Counted from the stretch's first letter, positions 11,190-23,054 are shown. The stretch is 64,000 nucleotides of DNA from Microvelia longipes (GCA_018340805.1 JACMZG010001863.1:58683965-58747964), one strand, 5' to 3'. Notes: generated from the sequence alone by a model not told the origin. A program made the numbers and translations.

Positions 11190-11334
11190 GTATATTTTTC
11201 TTTTCTTCGTAACAATTTCACAAAATCTTTACCCTGTTTATTATAAATACTAAACAGAGCTTGTTCGATCAATTTGAAATCATTAAAAAATAACCAGAAC
11301 CCCGTCTATTAAATATAACCAAACAAGCAACATA

Positions 11335-11500
11335 ATAATACAGTAACTTATGCAATTGGAAAGTTTAGAATACAAAATAAAAACAATTTAGGAGAAGCCG
11401 ATAACAGCTGATTTATGGCATCCTTAACACTTTCTTTGAGGAGTTTACAATAAGGTTACACAGAGCCTTGAGAGCACTGAAAACACATTTCCATGTTTGA
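11335..11500 (-). mobile_element. degenerate copy of the CATAGAGATAT hAT-like MITE
   Basis: The reverse strand matches the interior of the copies at 24260, 27784 and 57360, including GCTCTGTGTAACC, a TTGTTTTT stretch and CGGCTTCTC. The terminal inverted repeats are lost. Confidence 0.6.
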
Positions 11501-11908
11501 AAATGTTTTAAAACAATGTTGTAGCATGTTGTGAACCCACGACCTTAAAGTTGTTGGGTAATCAAGTTATCAGGTTGTTATAACTTCACGTCGATAGAAC
11601 CATCTAAAACTATGCCATCGGTCATAATTGTCTTGTAAAGATTAATGAATCTTTTTACCCCATTTTTGAATCTTTTTCTTTTTATCTTTTTTCTTTTTAC
11701 GTTTATCTTTTTAGATGAATGCCTAAAATATTTATTATCTTCCGGGCACTACTAAACCTTATGGGTTTGATTTTTTTGCAAAGTTTCAACTTTCTAGTGT
11801 GTAAACTGCGGAAGTTATGCTGACACAGCACTTTACTGGTTGATTTCCATACGTACGGTAGTTAGTCAGAAAAGGAAGAAGTGTGTGTATTAAAGTAATA
11901 TATAAACC

Positions 11909-11910
<2 letters not shown>
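11501..11910. other. no gene recognised
   Basis: AT-rich DNA. A short pyrimidine-rich TCTTTTT repeat lies at about 11650-11715. Confidence 0.4.
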
Positions 11911-11966
<56 letters not shown>

Positions 11967-12000
11967 ATATATATATATATTATATATATATATATATATT
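11911..12000. repeat. (AT)n microsatellite
   Basis: TA dinucleotide tract with a few AATA and TTA interruptions. Confidence 0.95.
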
Positions 12001-12002
12001 AT

Positions 12003-12028
12003 TGTAATTAGTAAAATTACTAATTACA
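12003..12028. repeat. perfect 12-bp hairpin
   Basis: TGTAATTAGTAA and TTACTAATTACA are perfect inverted repeats around a 2-base loop, abutting the (AT)n tract. Confidence 0.7.
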
Positions 12029-12780
12029 ACTAATATTTGAAGGGGAAAATCCAAATATCACTCGCAAAAATGTGCTAAGTTAAGTAGTGCACTCGAAAAA
12101 AAGTTTAATTAGCCGCTCGTTTTTAAGTAATTTAAAAAAAACCTAGTATTTAAAGATTTGCACAAACCTCTATTAGATGTGACAAAACGTTTGTCTTACA
12201 CAAATTATTAACATTTTATACTAAATTGTATAAATAAATGCAATAAAAACAAAAAAATGAAAACCGTAAATAGTTTGTTTACATTTACGCCCATAGGAAA
12301 ATTTAAGCCAACTCCCTGGTGGACAAATTGTGAACTACATGCCAGGTCTGACAAAAATCGCATTTTTTCCCTACTTGGTTTATATATTACTTTAGTGTGT
12401 ATGTTTGTTATCTAAAAATCAGTGTTGTTTAAGTAAATTAAAAATTTGTTATAAGTTTCCTTTCAAATACGACGACATCATTGTCTCGGTTCTCATAGTG
12501 TACATGTTTTGGCGGTTTGCACTGCATTTCATTCCTCATGTTGAAGCGTATTAAGTTCTCTCCGCATAATTCATCTAGCGTATTTGAATTTAACTAATGG
12601 ATTGAACACGATTCGCTGATTCGATACGCAGAAATTTGTCGTACTATTTTTTTATAACAGTAATAAAGAAACGTCTACATAGTTGCCTTGAATTTTGAGT
12701 ACTTTTCGGCAAAATTGACTTTTTTTCGCTTCCGAAGTTTTTAATTTTTATGTTGTACAGTCATCATCTGTTAGGCATGT
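12029..12780. other. no gene supported
   Basis: One plus-strand frame at about 12459-12555 reads a hydrophobic stretch, but it has no acceptor or start and is very short. Otherwise the region is AT-rich and featureless. Confidence 0.4.

Positions 12781-12782
<2 letters not shown>

Positions 12783-12875
<93 letters not shown>
12783..12875. repeat. (AT)n microsatellite
   Basis: About 90 bases of TA dinucleotide with one AATA phase break. Confidence 0.97.
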
Positions 12876-12877
<2 letters not shown>

Positions 12878-13860
12878 TTCATTTTAAGGTAGGTTATAGA
12901 ATAATAAATTAGATTAAGTTTGACGTAATATGATGCAATTGGTTTTGCAGCTAATTTATATCTTTGAAAATATTTTGCGTTGATCACTCTGATTTCAGCC
13001 GAACGAAGTAATTCAATCTATATCCGGTGTCTTTTTCAAACCGAAAACTTTAAAATCAGCAAAAACATTTACATTCACTGAATAAATCAGCAATTTTTAC
13101 AAATAAAACCCCAGTGTAAGTTATGTATAATAGAACAATAAAAAAAATGTCTTGTAAAAATGTCTTACGTATTTTGTAAGTCGAGTAAACAAAAAAATCT
13201 TCAAGGTTTCTTTGAGTATTTTGTCTTGTAAACTATCTTTAGCTACACAGACGTAAAAGTATGGAAATTGTCATATTTTTTCTGCAAATACAACCTGTTG
13301 CATGGTTTAATTATTTTTTTCTTTCTTCATTTATATGTATGTGTTTACTTATCGTTGTTTATTAAAATATATATTAATATTTTGTGCGATGTTTTCATTT
13401 TTTATTTTATAAAAAACTTTTTTTTGCTTAAGTTTCTTATGTGTTTTAATGATTTTCTTTCATTCGAACATAATCTATAATATCAAAAAAAATCATTCAA
13501 CTTTCATATGTTTTAGAAGATTAACGAAGTAAAACGTACTGTACATATTACGTGCGTTTATTTTTGAAGTTTGCTTTTTGAAATTTTTACTTTGTTTAGT
13601 TTAAATATTTTGGCTTGACACCTTCGTGTGAGGTTTTGCTGGTGTGAATTATAATTTATTTCGCGCCTTAAATTTTTTTATTAGTTTCCGCTACCGGATT
13701 TCATTAAACTATGTTCAGGGAATAAAATATGGTATTAATTAATTGTTTATTTTGATATCAGATGTTTGAGGAGTGTGTAAGGAAACAAAAGAAGCTTTTC
13801 TCGGTACAGCGAGTCTTAGATTCCCCTAGGATTCACATTCAGGTGGAGACTGAATCTGCA
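12876..13860. other. no gene recognised
   Basis: T-rich DNA. The 70-residue frame at 13268-13480 is Phe/Ile/Tyr-rich low complexity and is not supported. Confidence 0.45.
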
Positions 13861-13861
13861 T

Positions 13862-13991
13862 AATAGTTATTTATGCCATAAGGCTGAGAAGTGTGTCTTT
13901 ATGTCACGGCAATTAGATTTACCGACGAGCGAAGCGAGTCGGGAAAAATTGCCAAGACATAAAGACATTCTCAGCCGGATGGCATACACTA
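13862..13991. mobile_element. foldback MITE with GAGCGAAGCGAG centre
   Basis: Arms of about 50 bp are inverted copies, left from AATAGTTATTTATGCC to GGCAATT and right the reverse complement ending in GGCATACACTATT. Between them sits GACGAGCGAAGCGAGTC. The outer 16 bases TAATAGTTATTTATGC are identical to those starting another foldback at about 47450, so the two belong to one group. Confidence 0.7.
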
Positions 13992-14489
13992 TTTTTTTTG
14001 AGGTAGCACTCATTAAATAAAGCACTCATTAAAAAAAATCAAAAAATAGCACTTATTAAACTGCGCTATATACTTAATTGAAAAAAAACGTCCAATTATC
14101 ATTAACTCCATATTATCGCCGTCATTAAATTCATCCATAGCTTCACACTTTTACTCAAAAATGTAAAAGCTTTACAAATAAACACAAAAATTGTCAATTA
14201 GAACACCTTTTAAAAACGAAAAAAAATTAGTCTACGAACAAAAACAGAAACAAAATGAACGTTTTTACATAAAGCTCATGAAGGTTTAACACAGATTGTT
14301 TTTTGAACATGCTACATTACAGTAATGGCGGCAACATATGAATTACTTTTACGTCCTAGGAGTTTTTTTACATTCATTATTGTCCTCGGAGGTGAAAAGT
14401 ACTAAATAACTTCCTATAACAATAATGATTGGCTTCTCATCCTAAAAACGGTCCAATAAAGTGCTCAATTACGTACTACCTCAAAAAAA
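13992..14489. mobile_element. TIR element with TA duplication, about 498 bp
   Basis: Inverted ends TTTTTTTGAGGTAG (left) and CTACCTCAAAAAAA (right) are flanked by TA on both sides. The internal GCACTCATTAAA and TAAAGTGCTCAATT also mirror each other. TA flanks are consistent with a Tc1/mariner-type MITE. The interior is noncoding. Confidence 0.6.
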
Positions 14490-14614
14490 TATTTTATTAT
14501 CTTAAACTGGTTTCAATAATAACATTAAACTTTAATTATTTTTATTTTAACCCACTGTATACCTTCAATGTTTATCAAGATTAAGCTGCTTGTCAGCAAG
14601 ATAACCTCCACGAT

Positions 14615-15125
14615 CTTAACATTTACTACGTACACACAGCGTATTTAAGAGGCGATCGTATTGGATACGTATGCAATACGGTCAATTAACATTACGGTTC
14701 TTACATCGTATTTGTTTAGTCGATCGAGTGAGATTACGTGATAACTGATTCCGCCAAAACATGGCGTATTTTATAGTGAAGGTTTACTTTTGGTCATAAG
14801 AAAGTTTAAAACAAAAAATATATTTAATTAAATTGTGATTTCTTTGCATAATAATAAAGTTACACTAAAAAAAATAATATTCCAAATGTTATTTGATCAA
14901 AAACGGCAATATAGAAATGAAATAAAGTGAAATAAAAGTTCGACGAGGTTAGCCGTTAAATACGATCGTCTCTAAAGGTACATACAGCGTATCGGGGGAT
15001 CCATTTAGAGTTCTAGCGTATGCGATCGGATCCCCTCCGCATGGTTCATACAGCTAATATTACCCTATTGAGAGATCGTATTCTATACGATCCGCGGATC
15101 TAGAAGTGTGTGTGAACGTACTTAT
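14615..15125. mobile_element. possible TIR element rich in short palindromes
   Basis: Ends resemble each other as inverted repeats: TACGTACACACAGCGT near 14628 and AAGTGTGTGTGAACGTA near 15104. The interior contains palindromic GATCG and GGATCC words and a second ACATACAGCGTAT near 14979. The boundary is uncertain and no target duplication was found. The minus-strand frame at 15060-15272 overlaps the right end and was not recognised. Confidence 0.4.
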
Positions 15126-15975
15126 TATCTCGAGCGAATTTTGAAGCCAAATTGAGCATAGATCGATATATTCATTCCGCAAAAACATAATTTTGGTTTG
15201 CGGTAGATCTTTTTGCTTGTTGTGTTGACGAGAGAAGGAGGTTCGTCTTGGAAAAGCTTCTTGTATATCCACACAACGAATTCAAATTTACCATTATTGT
15301 GTTTGTATCCTTTATTTTGTTACCACCATAGTTTTAGAAATCAAATGATACCTAAAGAGATATGATATGAATTTGATCAGATACCTGTGGCTTTTAACTC
15401 AGCTACAGTTCAGATACATATCCTGCATGAGGTACCTGCATATCTCTATTTTTTTTAATTTAACCCTTTTAAATTAAAGAAATGTTAATTCTGATCTTAT
15501 TAATAAAAATAGTAAACATTATATAAGAGAGTAGTTTTTGAAAAATTCTAAAATATCCAAAATGACGTCACAGGCATTGTATTGCAGGTCTATTTTTAAT
15601 ATGTTTTAATAATTTTCGCGACTCAATTGATTCCAAAATAAATATATTGTTTTGAAGAAAAGTTTTATATCATAGTTCTTAAAAATAAATATTTGTTTAA
15701 CAATGAAAAGTAGTTTTGTTATTAAATTAATCTGAATTTAAGTTTCACTCTGGGGAAATTAAAACATTTTTCTTCTTATTAACTTTTGTCAAAAGAAAGC
15801 AGTAAGCATTGCGGGCCAGTCTAACCTAAAGATTTTACTGCTCAATGTATGAATGAACAGAAAACACTCTCTTTGTTTACTTAATACTTCTGTAAAGGTA
15901 CAAACTCAGACCAGATATTAATCTGCATGTAATGATTAAAAATGGTATGATACTCGAAAGGCCACGATAATCTCT
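15126..15975. other. no gene recognised
   Basis: AT-rich DNA. A CRE-like TGACGTCA is present at about 15563; its relevance is unknown. Confidence 0.4.
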
Positions 15976-16126
15976 TTTCCTCAATAAATGTTATGTGGTA
16001 CGTGGATCTAGCAAAAGCATTTGAGACAGCTTCAATTTCAAAAATGTGGTTTTGAAACAGTTTTAGAAGAGGTGTGAGGTTGAGAAGGACTTATTTGAAC
16101 CACAGTCTAGCCTCTGGAAGTGTAGC
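15976..16126 (+). pseudogene. LINE reverse transcriptase fragment
   Basis: Translation at 15999-16022 gives YVDLAKAF, matching the (F/Y)xDLxKAFD block of non-LTR reverse transcriptases, with the next residue E instead of D. Downstream, out of frame, segments resembling the GVRG and YLxxR blocks follow up to 16125. The frame is broken, including a stop after WF. The fragment ends exactly where the TIR element at 16127 begins, so that element inserted into, or truncates, the LINE. It is inactive and too short to assign to a clade. Confidence 0.55.
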
Positions 16127-16801
<675 letters not shown>

Positions 16802-17214
16802 TAAATATACACACGGGCATATATATCCAATTACAAAATAATAACATAGGTAACAATGAAAATGTTAAAATGAGGATACAGTGAAAAAGGAATAACTTGT
16901 ACTCATTAAAAACATATGAATATAAACGCAAGGAGTAGAGCAGTTGTTAAATTTCAATGTAAAAATATTGAAATTTAACAATAAATTAGTATGAAAATAT
17001 AATAAGAATGACGCCAATGTACCGTTACGGTATCTTGGTTCAAGTTAGCTTAAAGCAGCTAAGGTTGATCTAACTATGAATAGTTGCGTCTTATTATGTA
17101 CAAACCTAGAATTAAGACTGAAACATGGGAACTACCCGAATTGATTTCGATCTGCTATAAATTTTAAATAAGTTCCTCTATAGTTTAGTCTACAGTTTCC
17201 CTTTCAACAATGTA
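16802..17214. other. no gene; fragment of hAT-like MITE interior
   Basis: At about 17008-17035 the words AATGACGCCAATGTA and CCGTTACGGTATC resemble the right part of the 5899-6398 MITE. Otherwise nothing recognised. Confidence 0.4.
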
Positions 17215-17585
17215 GAGAAGAAAATCTAGATGGTTTCTTGACCTGAGTGGGTCTAGTCTCAGACTTATAGTTGCAATAATTACTGAACACTGCAGGCTTA
17301 GTAGAAATTTGGACAGATAGTCCCATATGTGCAATATGCGAAGACAATGAGGAAGAAACAGCCAATCAGGGAACGTGTGAAGGGCTTAGATGATTATTCG
17401 GAATTATATTGCTATACGAAGAGGAAATGGAGTCCCTAATATGGCAGACATTCTTACTTTCATCCATGGTGGCAGGAGGTTTGACGAGGATAAAGTAGTG
17501 AAGATAAAGTGATAGGTGGGTGATTTCGGTGATGGTAAGAAGAACCCAAAGGTGTGGTCTAATCACCAGGCTTGACTACTGTCCA
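17215..17585 (+). pseudogene. degenerate LINE 3' end (zinc knuckle region)
   Basis: Broken plus-strand frames read SRWFLDLSG near 17226, then PICAICEDNEEETA (17322-17363) and MESLIWQ near 17428. They align block by block with the minus-strand frame at 22610-22948, as does the noncoding tail AATCACCAGGCTTGAC at about 17559. It is the extreme C-terminus and 3' UTR of the same LINE family, with several stops and indels. The zinc-knuckle cysteines remain, but the histidine position is lost. The minus-strand frame 17366-17566 is incidental. Confidence 0.65.
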
Positions 17586-19119
17586 CTCTTTCAACTACTT
17601 CTTTGTCTATAGTTTGGTAAAAAGAACAATTAATTTGAATGCTGCATCTAGGAATGGAACAGGCTTAAGCATACTTAATTTGTGTTCTAAACGCGCTAAA
17701 GTTCAATTAATCATCAATGCTCCATTAGATGTTTTTTAGAGAATATCGTGACCACTTCGGGTAGTTTCCATGATCCAGTACCAATTCTAGGTTTGAACTT
17801 GATGAGACGAAACCATTGCTAATGAGATCATATTAAAGACTCAATCAATAACTTTAATATTGATGATGGCAGATTTGATTAAGAGATGTGAAATACTGTC
17901 AACACCCTTTATCTCAAGGTTCTAAAAAATAACGTCCCTTTTATGTTGTAAGGGTCTTAAAATATTAAGCTCGAAGTAAGTAAATAAAAGTACGGTCTTA
18001 ACGGTTGTTTTACTGTTGAAATAATTATTATGAAGTCGTAGAATATTATACTGTTACGACTTAATAACAGTTGAAGTGTTGTAAGGGAGGTTGTTTGTTA
18101 AGGGTGAGATTTAGAGTTACCAGGGGTGCTTTGAAAGTAGAGGGGTATTCGTGCGGTAAGGAGGGAGATTCCACAGAGGAGTGGGGCTTTTCCTTCTTTC
18201 TGGGTTGCGGTCAAAAACACTAACCGAGGTGCACTTATAATTATTGTTAGGGTATTTTTTAAACCAAAAATGGAAACTCGTAATAAGTTTTCATGTTTTT
18301 AAACGAGCAAGGTCAGCATATGAGCAAAGATAGTTGACTTTAAGAGAAGTCTCTAGAGTCCAAACCCGCCCGGTTCTGGTACTGGTACGACTTTATTTAA
18401 TTTAATAAACCCACCACTTTAGTAATTTCGTTCTAAACGTGTGAGCTTGCTTTCCTTAGTAATTTAGAAGTATATAAACATTGGCTGTTACTGGAATTTA
18501 ATGCAGTTATAGTTAATGCATAAATAACAGTTAACTATTTAATGCATAAATATTTATTTATGCACTATGGGAGTAAAGAATACTTATATTTACCTGATTA
18601 TTAAGTTGGTTTCTTAGGCGAATGCTGAGGAACCTAATGAATTTGACTCCCGAGGCAAAGCTGCGAAACTTATGTATTTATCCTCCGAGACTAAGTCGAT
18701 AAAGGTAGTTTTATAACGAGGGAAAAATTGCACTTTAGATCCGTGGCGTATAAATGAGTTTAGCTTCTGACGTTCACGTTATTTAATTAATATTATATTC
18801 TTATTTTCATATGTTTTTATGTATTATGTTATAATTCTTATTTAGTTGGGTCCTCCTTATATATTTTTAGGGTAGCGCTTCTAAAATATTTAGTCAACTC
18901 ACCCAGTCGACAACACCCAGGTGAATAATGTGTAATCACTTAACACACTAAAAAACTTCCCCCTCCCCCTAAAAACCCCCTGACTATAATATGTAGTTAT
19001 TGACGTCACAAATATATTTATATATGTTAACTTGGTACAGCTTTTAAATTCGCTATGAAGAATTACTGATAATCAATTAATTATTCTTTCTTTAGCTGCG
19101 GCCATGTAATGTATCTAAA
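17586..19119. other. no gene recognised
   Basis: Mixed AT-rich DNA with moderately GC-richer patches (18050-18240, 18340-18400). No frame or family repeat is supported. A short inverted or duplicated run ATTTATGCA-AATGCATAAATA lies at about 18515-18565. Confidence 0.4.
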
Positions 19120-19398
19120 AGTTGAGTTCAGGCCTCTATCAGACTTTTTAAAGACCCTACCTTGACTCCGCCAGTGTCATGACTCTAGTGTGACTCCCCC
19201 AGTCTCTACCCTTTAGCTTGACTCCGCCAGTGTCATGACTCTAGTGTGACTCCCCCAGTCTCTAGACTCTAGCTTGACTCCGCCAGTGTCATGACTCTAG
19301 TGTGACTTCCCCAGTCACTAGACTCTAGCCTGACTCCACCAGTCTCTAGCTTGTCTTCATCAGTCTTTTGACATTCGGATAGAGACCTGAACTCAACT
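19120..19398. mobile_element. TIR element containing a minisatellite
   Basis: Inverted ends AGTTGAGTTCAGGCCTCTATC (21 nt; 19120-19140) and its mirror at 19378-19398, with one mismatch, enclose 3.5 tandem units of 56 bp (from 19164; GACTCCGCCAGTGTCATGAC and onward). The tandem units fill nearly the whole element, so the array probably expanded within a MITE. Confidence 0.75.
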
Positions 19399-20055
19399 CT
19401 CCAGCACTGTAGATAACATTGATTCTGTAATCCGTCTCAACTGAAATATCAGTGCAGTATAGAGAAGAGACGTGTGTGCCAGTGCATTTAACTAATTCTT
19501 ATTTTTAGTTGTTTATAATATGTTGCATTTCTCGCTTGAACAGATGTGCATAATAACAGCACATTAATATAATCACATTAGTTAGTAGACATTATTATCA
19601 TAATTAACATTTTCTCTTTAAATTTCCCACAAAAAATATAAAAATAAAATATAAGTGACATTTAGAGGCCAGCCTATATCTACTACACAAATATATAACA
19701 TACAACGTAAATAATGTCTATTTTCTTTAAGATATTTAGATAAATATATTTAATAGTTGACATTGCAATTATCATTTGTAAATTTGCCAAAAATGTTTTG
19801 TGTTTACAATCCCCTGGCACAAATTCAAACAAATCAAATTACATGTATTTCTGTAATTTGTTATGTTTTTATTTGTATGATAAAGAATTATTACTATTTT
19901 TCTTTTATCCGTATAATTCGTTTTATTTTTAATCTCTTACATTATTTATTGTTTATTAATGTCATGTAAAATTAAGTGAATAAATAGTACTAAATATTAT
20001 CATATATTATTTTTATATTTGGTAATTATTTTTAGAGTCCCTCAAATAGAGAATT
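19399..20055. other. no gene recognised
   Basis: AT-rich DNA. The 70-residue plus frame 19757-19969 is hydrophobic low-complexity and unsupported. Confidence 0.4.
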
Positions 20056-20250
20056 TTACTTTTAGCGAATTTTCATAATGAAAATGAGGCTTATAAGGTT
20101 GTTCGGATGACGGAAGTTGTGTAATATTTTCAAATGACGAGGAAATTCAGTAATACTGAGGTAACATTTCGCTAAGAGATACGTAGCGCCGCCCCTTAGC
20201 ACCATAGCTGGGGAGCGGCCAAGAGGCGAAGGCTTCTTGTTTTATGAACG
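20056..20250 (-). mobile_element. SINE tail module and adjoining foldback
   Basis: Minus-strand module CTCATTTTCATTATGAAAA then TTCGCTAAAA (20061-20092) matches 38055-38115, including the upstream TCCGTCATCC-GAACAACCT. Beyond it, 20182-20222 forms an imperfect hairpin (GCCGCCCCTTAGC with GCTGGGGAGCGGC). Confidence 0.5.
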
Positions 20251-20990
20251 TAGTAAATTACTCAGCAAGATAGTTAGTTCTATTAAAATGATGATCATCA
20301 CTACATGTGTCCATCATTACAGCTATATAAATAACTTAAATTGCAAAAGCACCCATTGCAACACATCTTAAAAGCTTTTTGTCGACTTGAGACGTTGAGC
20401 TCATAAAATCGTTTAACCGTGTTGTGTTATACTGATGTTTAGTTACTAATGAAATAGAATAGAAACTTAATTATATAGAACTAAATTACAATGACGTAAA
20501 AAATGAAATGAGGACAGAAAACTGACGAGTTAAGTGAAATATTATGTTGCAAGGTTACAACTGAGAGGGCATTATAAGGAAAATAGTCACTTCTTTGAAT
20601 TTATATCTAAAAATAAAAATGTGTAGTTAATGAAATCATGATAAGTATTGTTAAAATAAATTATTATTCTGAGGAAATGATGAATGACATATTAACTGAT
20701 CAAATTTAAATTTAAAAAAAAAAATGACTGTAACCTTGACCCATTTGATGATGCTGCATGAAAAGTGCGTTATTTATTAAGACTTTTATTTGTTTTTTTT
20801 GGCAGTTTAACGGAGTATGACATCCTAATTTGCTTTGGAAGCCAACGAAACTTCTCCCTCTTTCAATTTTCCCACCTTTTTTTAACCTGTTAATTACAGG
20901 ACTTCCTACTTACCTACCTGCCCTTTAAGGGCAGGACTCCCTTAGGGTAGTATCCTAGGGTCAATCCCTTACTCCTTTTACTCTCGTGAT
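20251..20990. other. no gene; small hairpin
   Basis: AT-rich DNA with CTGCCCTT-TAA-GGGCAG hairpin at about 20920-20936. No coding signal. Confidence 0.4.
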
Positions 20991-20993
20991 ATG

Positions 20994-21131
20994 CCTGAAC
21001 ATCCGTCTCTAAACCTTAAACATTCGCTGATGACCTATCTTTTTTAATCACAATAGAAATATCCTGAACATCCGTCTCCAAACCTTAAATATTCGCTGAT
21101 GACCTATCTTTTTTAATCACAATAGAAATAT
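20994..21131. repeat. 69-bp direct duplication, two units
   Basis: Two tandem copies beginning CCTGAACATCCGTCTC (20994 and 21063) differ at only a few bases, which points to a recent duplication. Confidence 0.9.
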
Positions 21132-21619
21132 TACCGCTTATATTATAATTTAATAATATTAATAATTTATTAAACATTGAAACTAAAGGAATCAAGTTCG
21201 AATTTTTCATAACAATTTGATTACTTATCTACATCTATATGGTACTACATCTATACTGGTTTATGGGAAAAGTATTTTGTATGGACTGAAAAAGATTCAG
21301 ATACGGTGACCAGCTAAATTCGATGTACGTCTGCAGTTATTACTTAAACGATGTTTTTCTTTCCCACATTCAAATATCTGTTTGTTGGGGTTTTCGTAAC
21401 TGTAACTCTTGGGTAGTAGTATACTTTAAATAATTTAGTTCAACAGTAATAATTTTGGTCATACTAGAATGTTTGATTATATATTTGAATAAGATGCTGG
21501 ATAAATTTTACTGATGATATAGAGCTTTGCTCTACAAAATATCTGATAAGATTATATTTGAAACCCCTTATTATCAAGGACTACAGTCATAAATTATTGT
21601 TTTATGCATATAATATTTT
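21132..21619. other. no gene recognised
   Basis: AT-rich DNA with no supported features. Confidence 0.4.
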
Positions 21620-21863
21620 TTGTAAGAAATGAGGAACAGGGTACCTCGGAACTCTTTCTCACCATATCGTATTCTTTAAGCTCATCCTCTTTACTTAGGA
21701 TTGATTGCGCTTGTTCTCACAATATAACAATACTCGAATGTATACTACAACGCGTCACTCGCTTCGCTAGTCCTCAGCCAATAAGTATATTCTTTTATTC
21801 CTAGCGGTCACCCATTCAGGCACTGACCTCACTTGATGCTACGTAATCTTAATGATCCAGTAA
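21620..21863 (-). mobile_element. 5S-rRNA-derived SINE (SINE3 type), minus strand
   Basis: On the minus strand the head reads ACTGGATCATTAAGATTACG then GCATCAAGTGAGGTCAGTGC and CTGAATGGGTGACCGCTAGG. This corresponds to the 3' half of 5S rRNA, including the intermediate element and box C of the internal Pol III promoter. The body then contains AGCGAAGCGAG and AGTTCCGAGGTACCCTGTTC. 5S-headed SINEs are known as the SINE3 class. The 5' part of the 5S sequence is truncated. The plus-strand open frame 21604-21804 is incidental. Confidence 0.6.
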
Positions 21864-22052
21864 AAACTGTAAATATACTAGCAGCATGCATTCATTATAC
21901 TTGCTTGAAAGGGATACACTTGTATCTAAGTGGAACTAAATTGGTTTATTTTCGATTTTTATTTATTTTTAAAGGGCATATAGAAGCCAATCAATAAAAA
22001 TACAACGTAACACGGTACTTTTTAAATAATTCGTTTTTAAACAAATTTTTAG

Positions 22053-22220
22053 GAGACAACATTTTCTGAGGATCGATGGAAAATTGCAGAGGAGCACTGT
22101 GAGAGACAACAAAGAGTTTGTGGACTCAGCATGTTTGATTGTGCATTCAGCTTTCTGATTACAATACCAGATGAAGCGTTAATAACAATAGACGTCGTGT
22201 TTGTGTCACCTAGACATTGA
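22053..22220 (+). CDS. candidate terminal exon, chemoreceptor-like C-terminus
   Basis: After an acceptor-like AAATTTTTAG|GAG at 22052/22053, a 55-codon frame is open to a TGA at 22218-22220. It has no ATG near its start. Base composition is visibly richer in G+C than the flanks and codon use looks protein-like. The last part, reading CGLSMFDCAFSFLITI and ending near VVF, has the arrangement of hydrophobic residues, CG and D seen in the final transmembrane segment of insect gustatory receptors, but without the usual TYxV motif. That resemblance is weak and drawn by eye. No upstream exon was identified. A lone pseudo-exon is equally possible. Confidence 0.3.
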   Translation, partial: ETTFSEDRWKIAEEHCERQQRVCGLSMFDCAFSFLITIPDEALITIDVVFVSPRH

Positions 22221-22239
22221 TACCTTATGGAGAACAACT

Positions 22240-22500
22240 TTTCTCATCTTGTTCAGAATGTTGTGATATAGTTTTTATTTATTCGTTTCGCGTTTAAAGC
22301 AAAATGTTGGGTATGGGATCCCTCGGAACTTAACACTTGCCTTTGAATTCCGTTGGTCTTATCCTTTAAAATTCCTTTGCTGTATTGTTTTATTGTTAAT
22401 TCTTATAATGAAATATGATTTTTAGAAATTTGGGCACAAAGAACTCTACACATGAGATTTAAATGTCTTGGGAACGATGTGCATCCTAAAAATATACTTT
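22240..22500. other. no gene; short SINE body fragment
   Basis: GGGATCCCTCGGAACTTAAC at about 22316 resembles the SINE body motif; nothing else was recognised. Confidence 0.35.
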
Positions 22501-22948
22501 GTAATGACGCCCTGACCCCAGTAGTAGGGGGTGGGGAGGTCAAGCCTGGTGAGTAGACCAACTTTAAGGTCCTTTTCACCAACCCCGTAATTCAATCACC
22601 CTCTCACCACTACGCCTCCACCTCCTGTTCCCTGTTGAATCTCCGGGATTGACCTATGAAAGTGAGGATGTCCTGCCACTTGAGCGATTCCAGCTCTTCC
22701 TCAGCCAGTTCTCCGGATCCAAAGGTCTGGAAACGAATTCTACCAAAACCTTCACATTTACCTAAGAAGTGATAGGCTGTTTCCTCTTCATCACCACACA
22801 CTGGGCAAGTGGAATCTTGCACTACCTTCATAATGGAGAGGTGTCTTTGGAGTTTGTAGTGTCCAGTCAAGACCCCTACCATCGTCCTGATATTGCCTTT
22901 GCTCAGTTCTAGAAGCCATCTAGTTCTTTTCCTGTTCCCTGACCCCAA
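22501..22948 (-). pseudogene. 3' end of a non-LTR retrotransposon ORF2
   Basis: The minus-strand frame 22948-22610 (112 codons) starts within the element and ends at a natural stop. It carries LTGHYKLQRHL (about residues 28-38) and the zinc knuckle CPVCGDEEETAYHFLGKC (about residues 48-65). This is the C-terminal signature that follows the RNase H domain in Jockey/I/R1-type LINEs. The stretch 22609-22501 is the 3' UTR, shared with the relic at 17559-17580. The element is 5'-truncated just upstream of 22948, as is usual for LINE insertions; RT and endonuclease are absent. The remaining frame is uninterrupted, so this copy is younger than the one at 17215. The Met at 22948 is not a real start. 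Confidence 0.7.
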
Positions 22949-22992
22949 ACCTCATTAGTTAATTTTTCTTTGGAAATTCGCTTAAAAAATTA
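22945..22992 (+). repeat. SINE tail module
   Basis: AACCTCATTAGTTAATTTTT then CTTTGGAAATTCGCTTAAAA matches the recurrent terminal module. It abuts the truncated LINE end. Confidence 0.5.
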
Positions 22993-23054
22993 TAAAACTT
23001 CATATGGATTTACGTTTTTGGAATCAGAGAGCCAATATCAATGGATCCCCCCTC

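Noticed and set aside
12459..12555. Short hydrophobic frame resembling a membrane segment
   Set aside because: Thirty codons only, no acceptor or start, no family resemblance.
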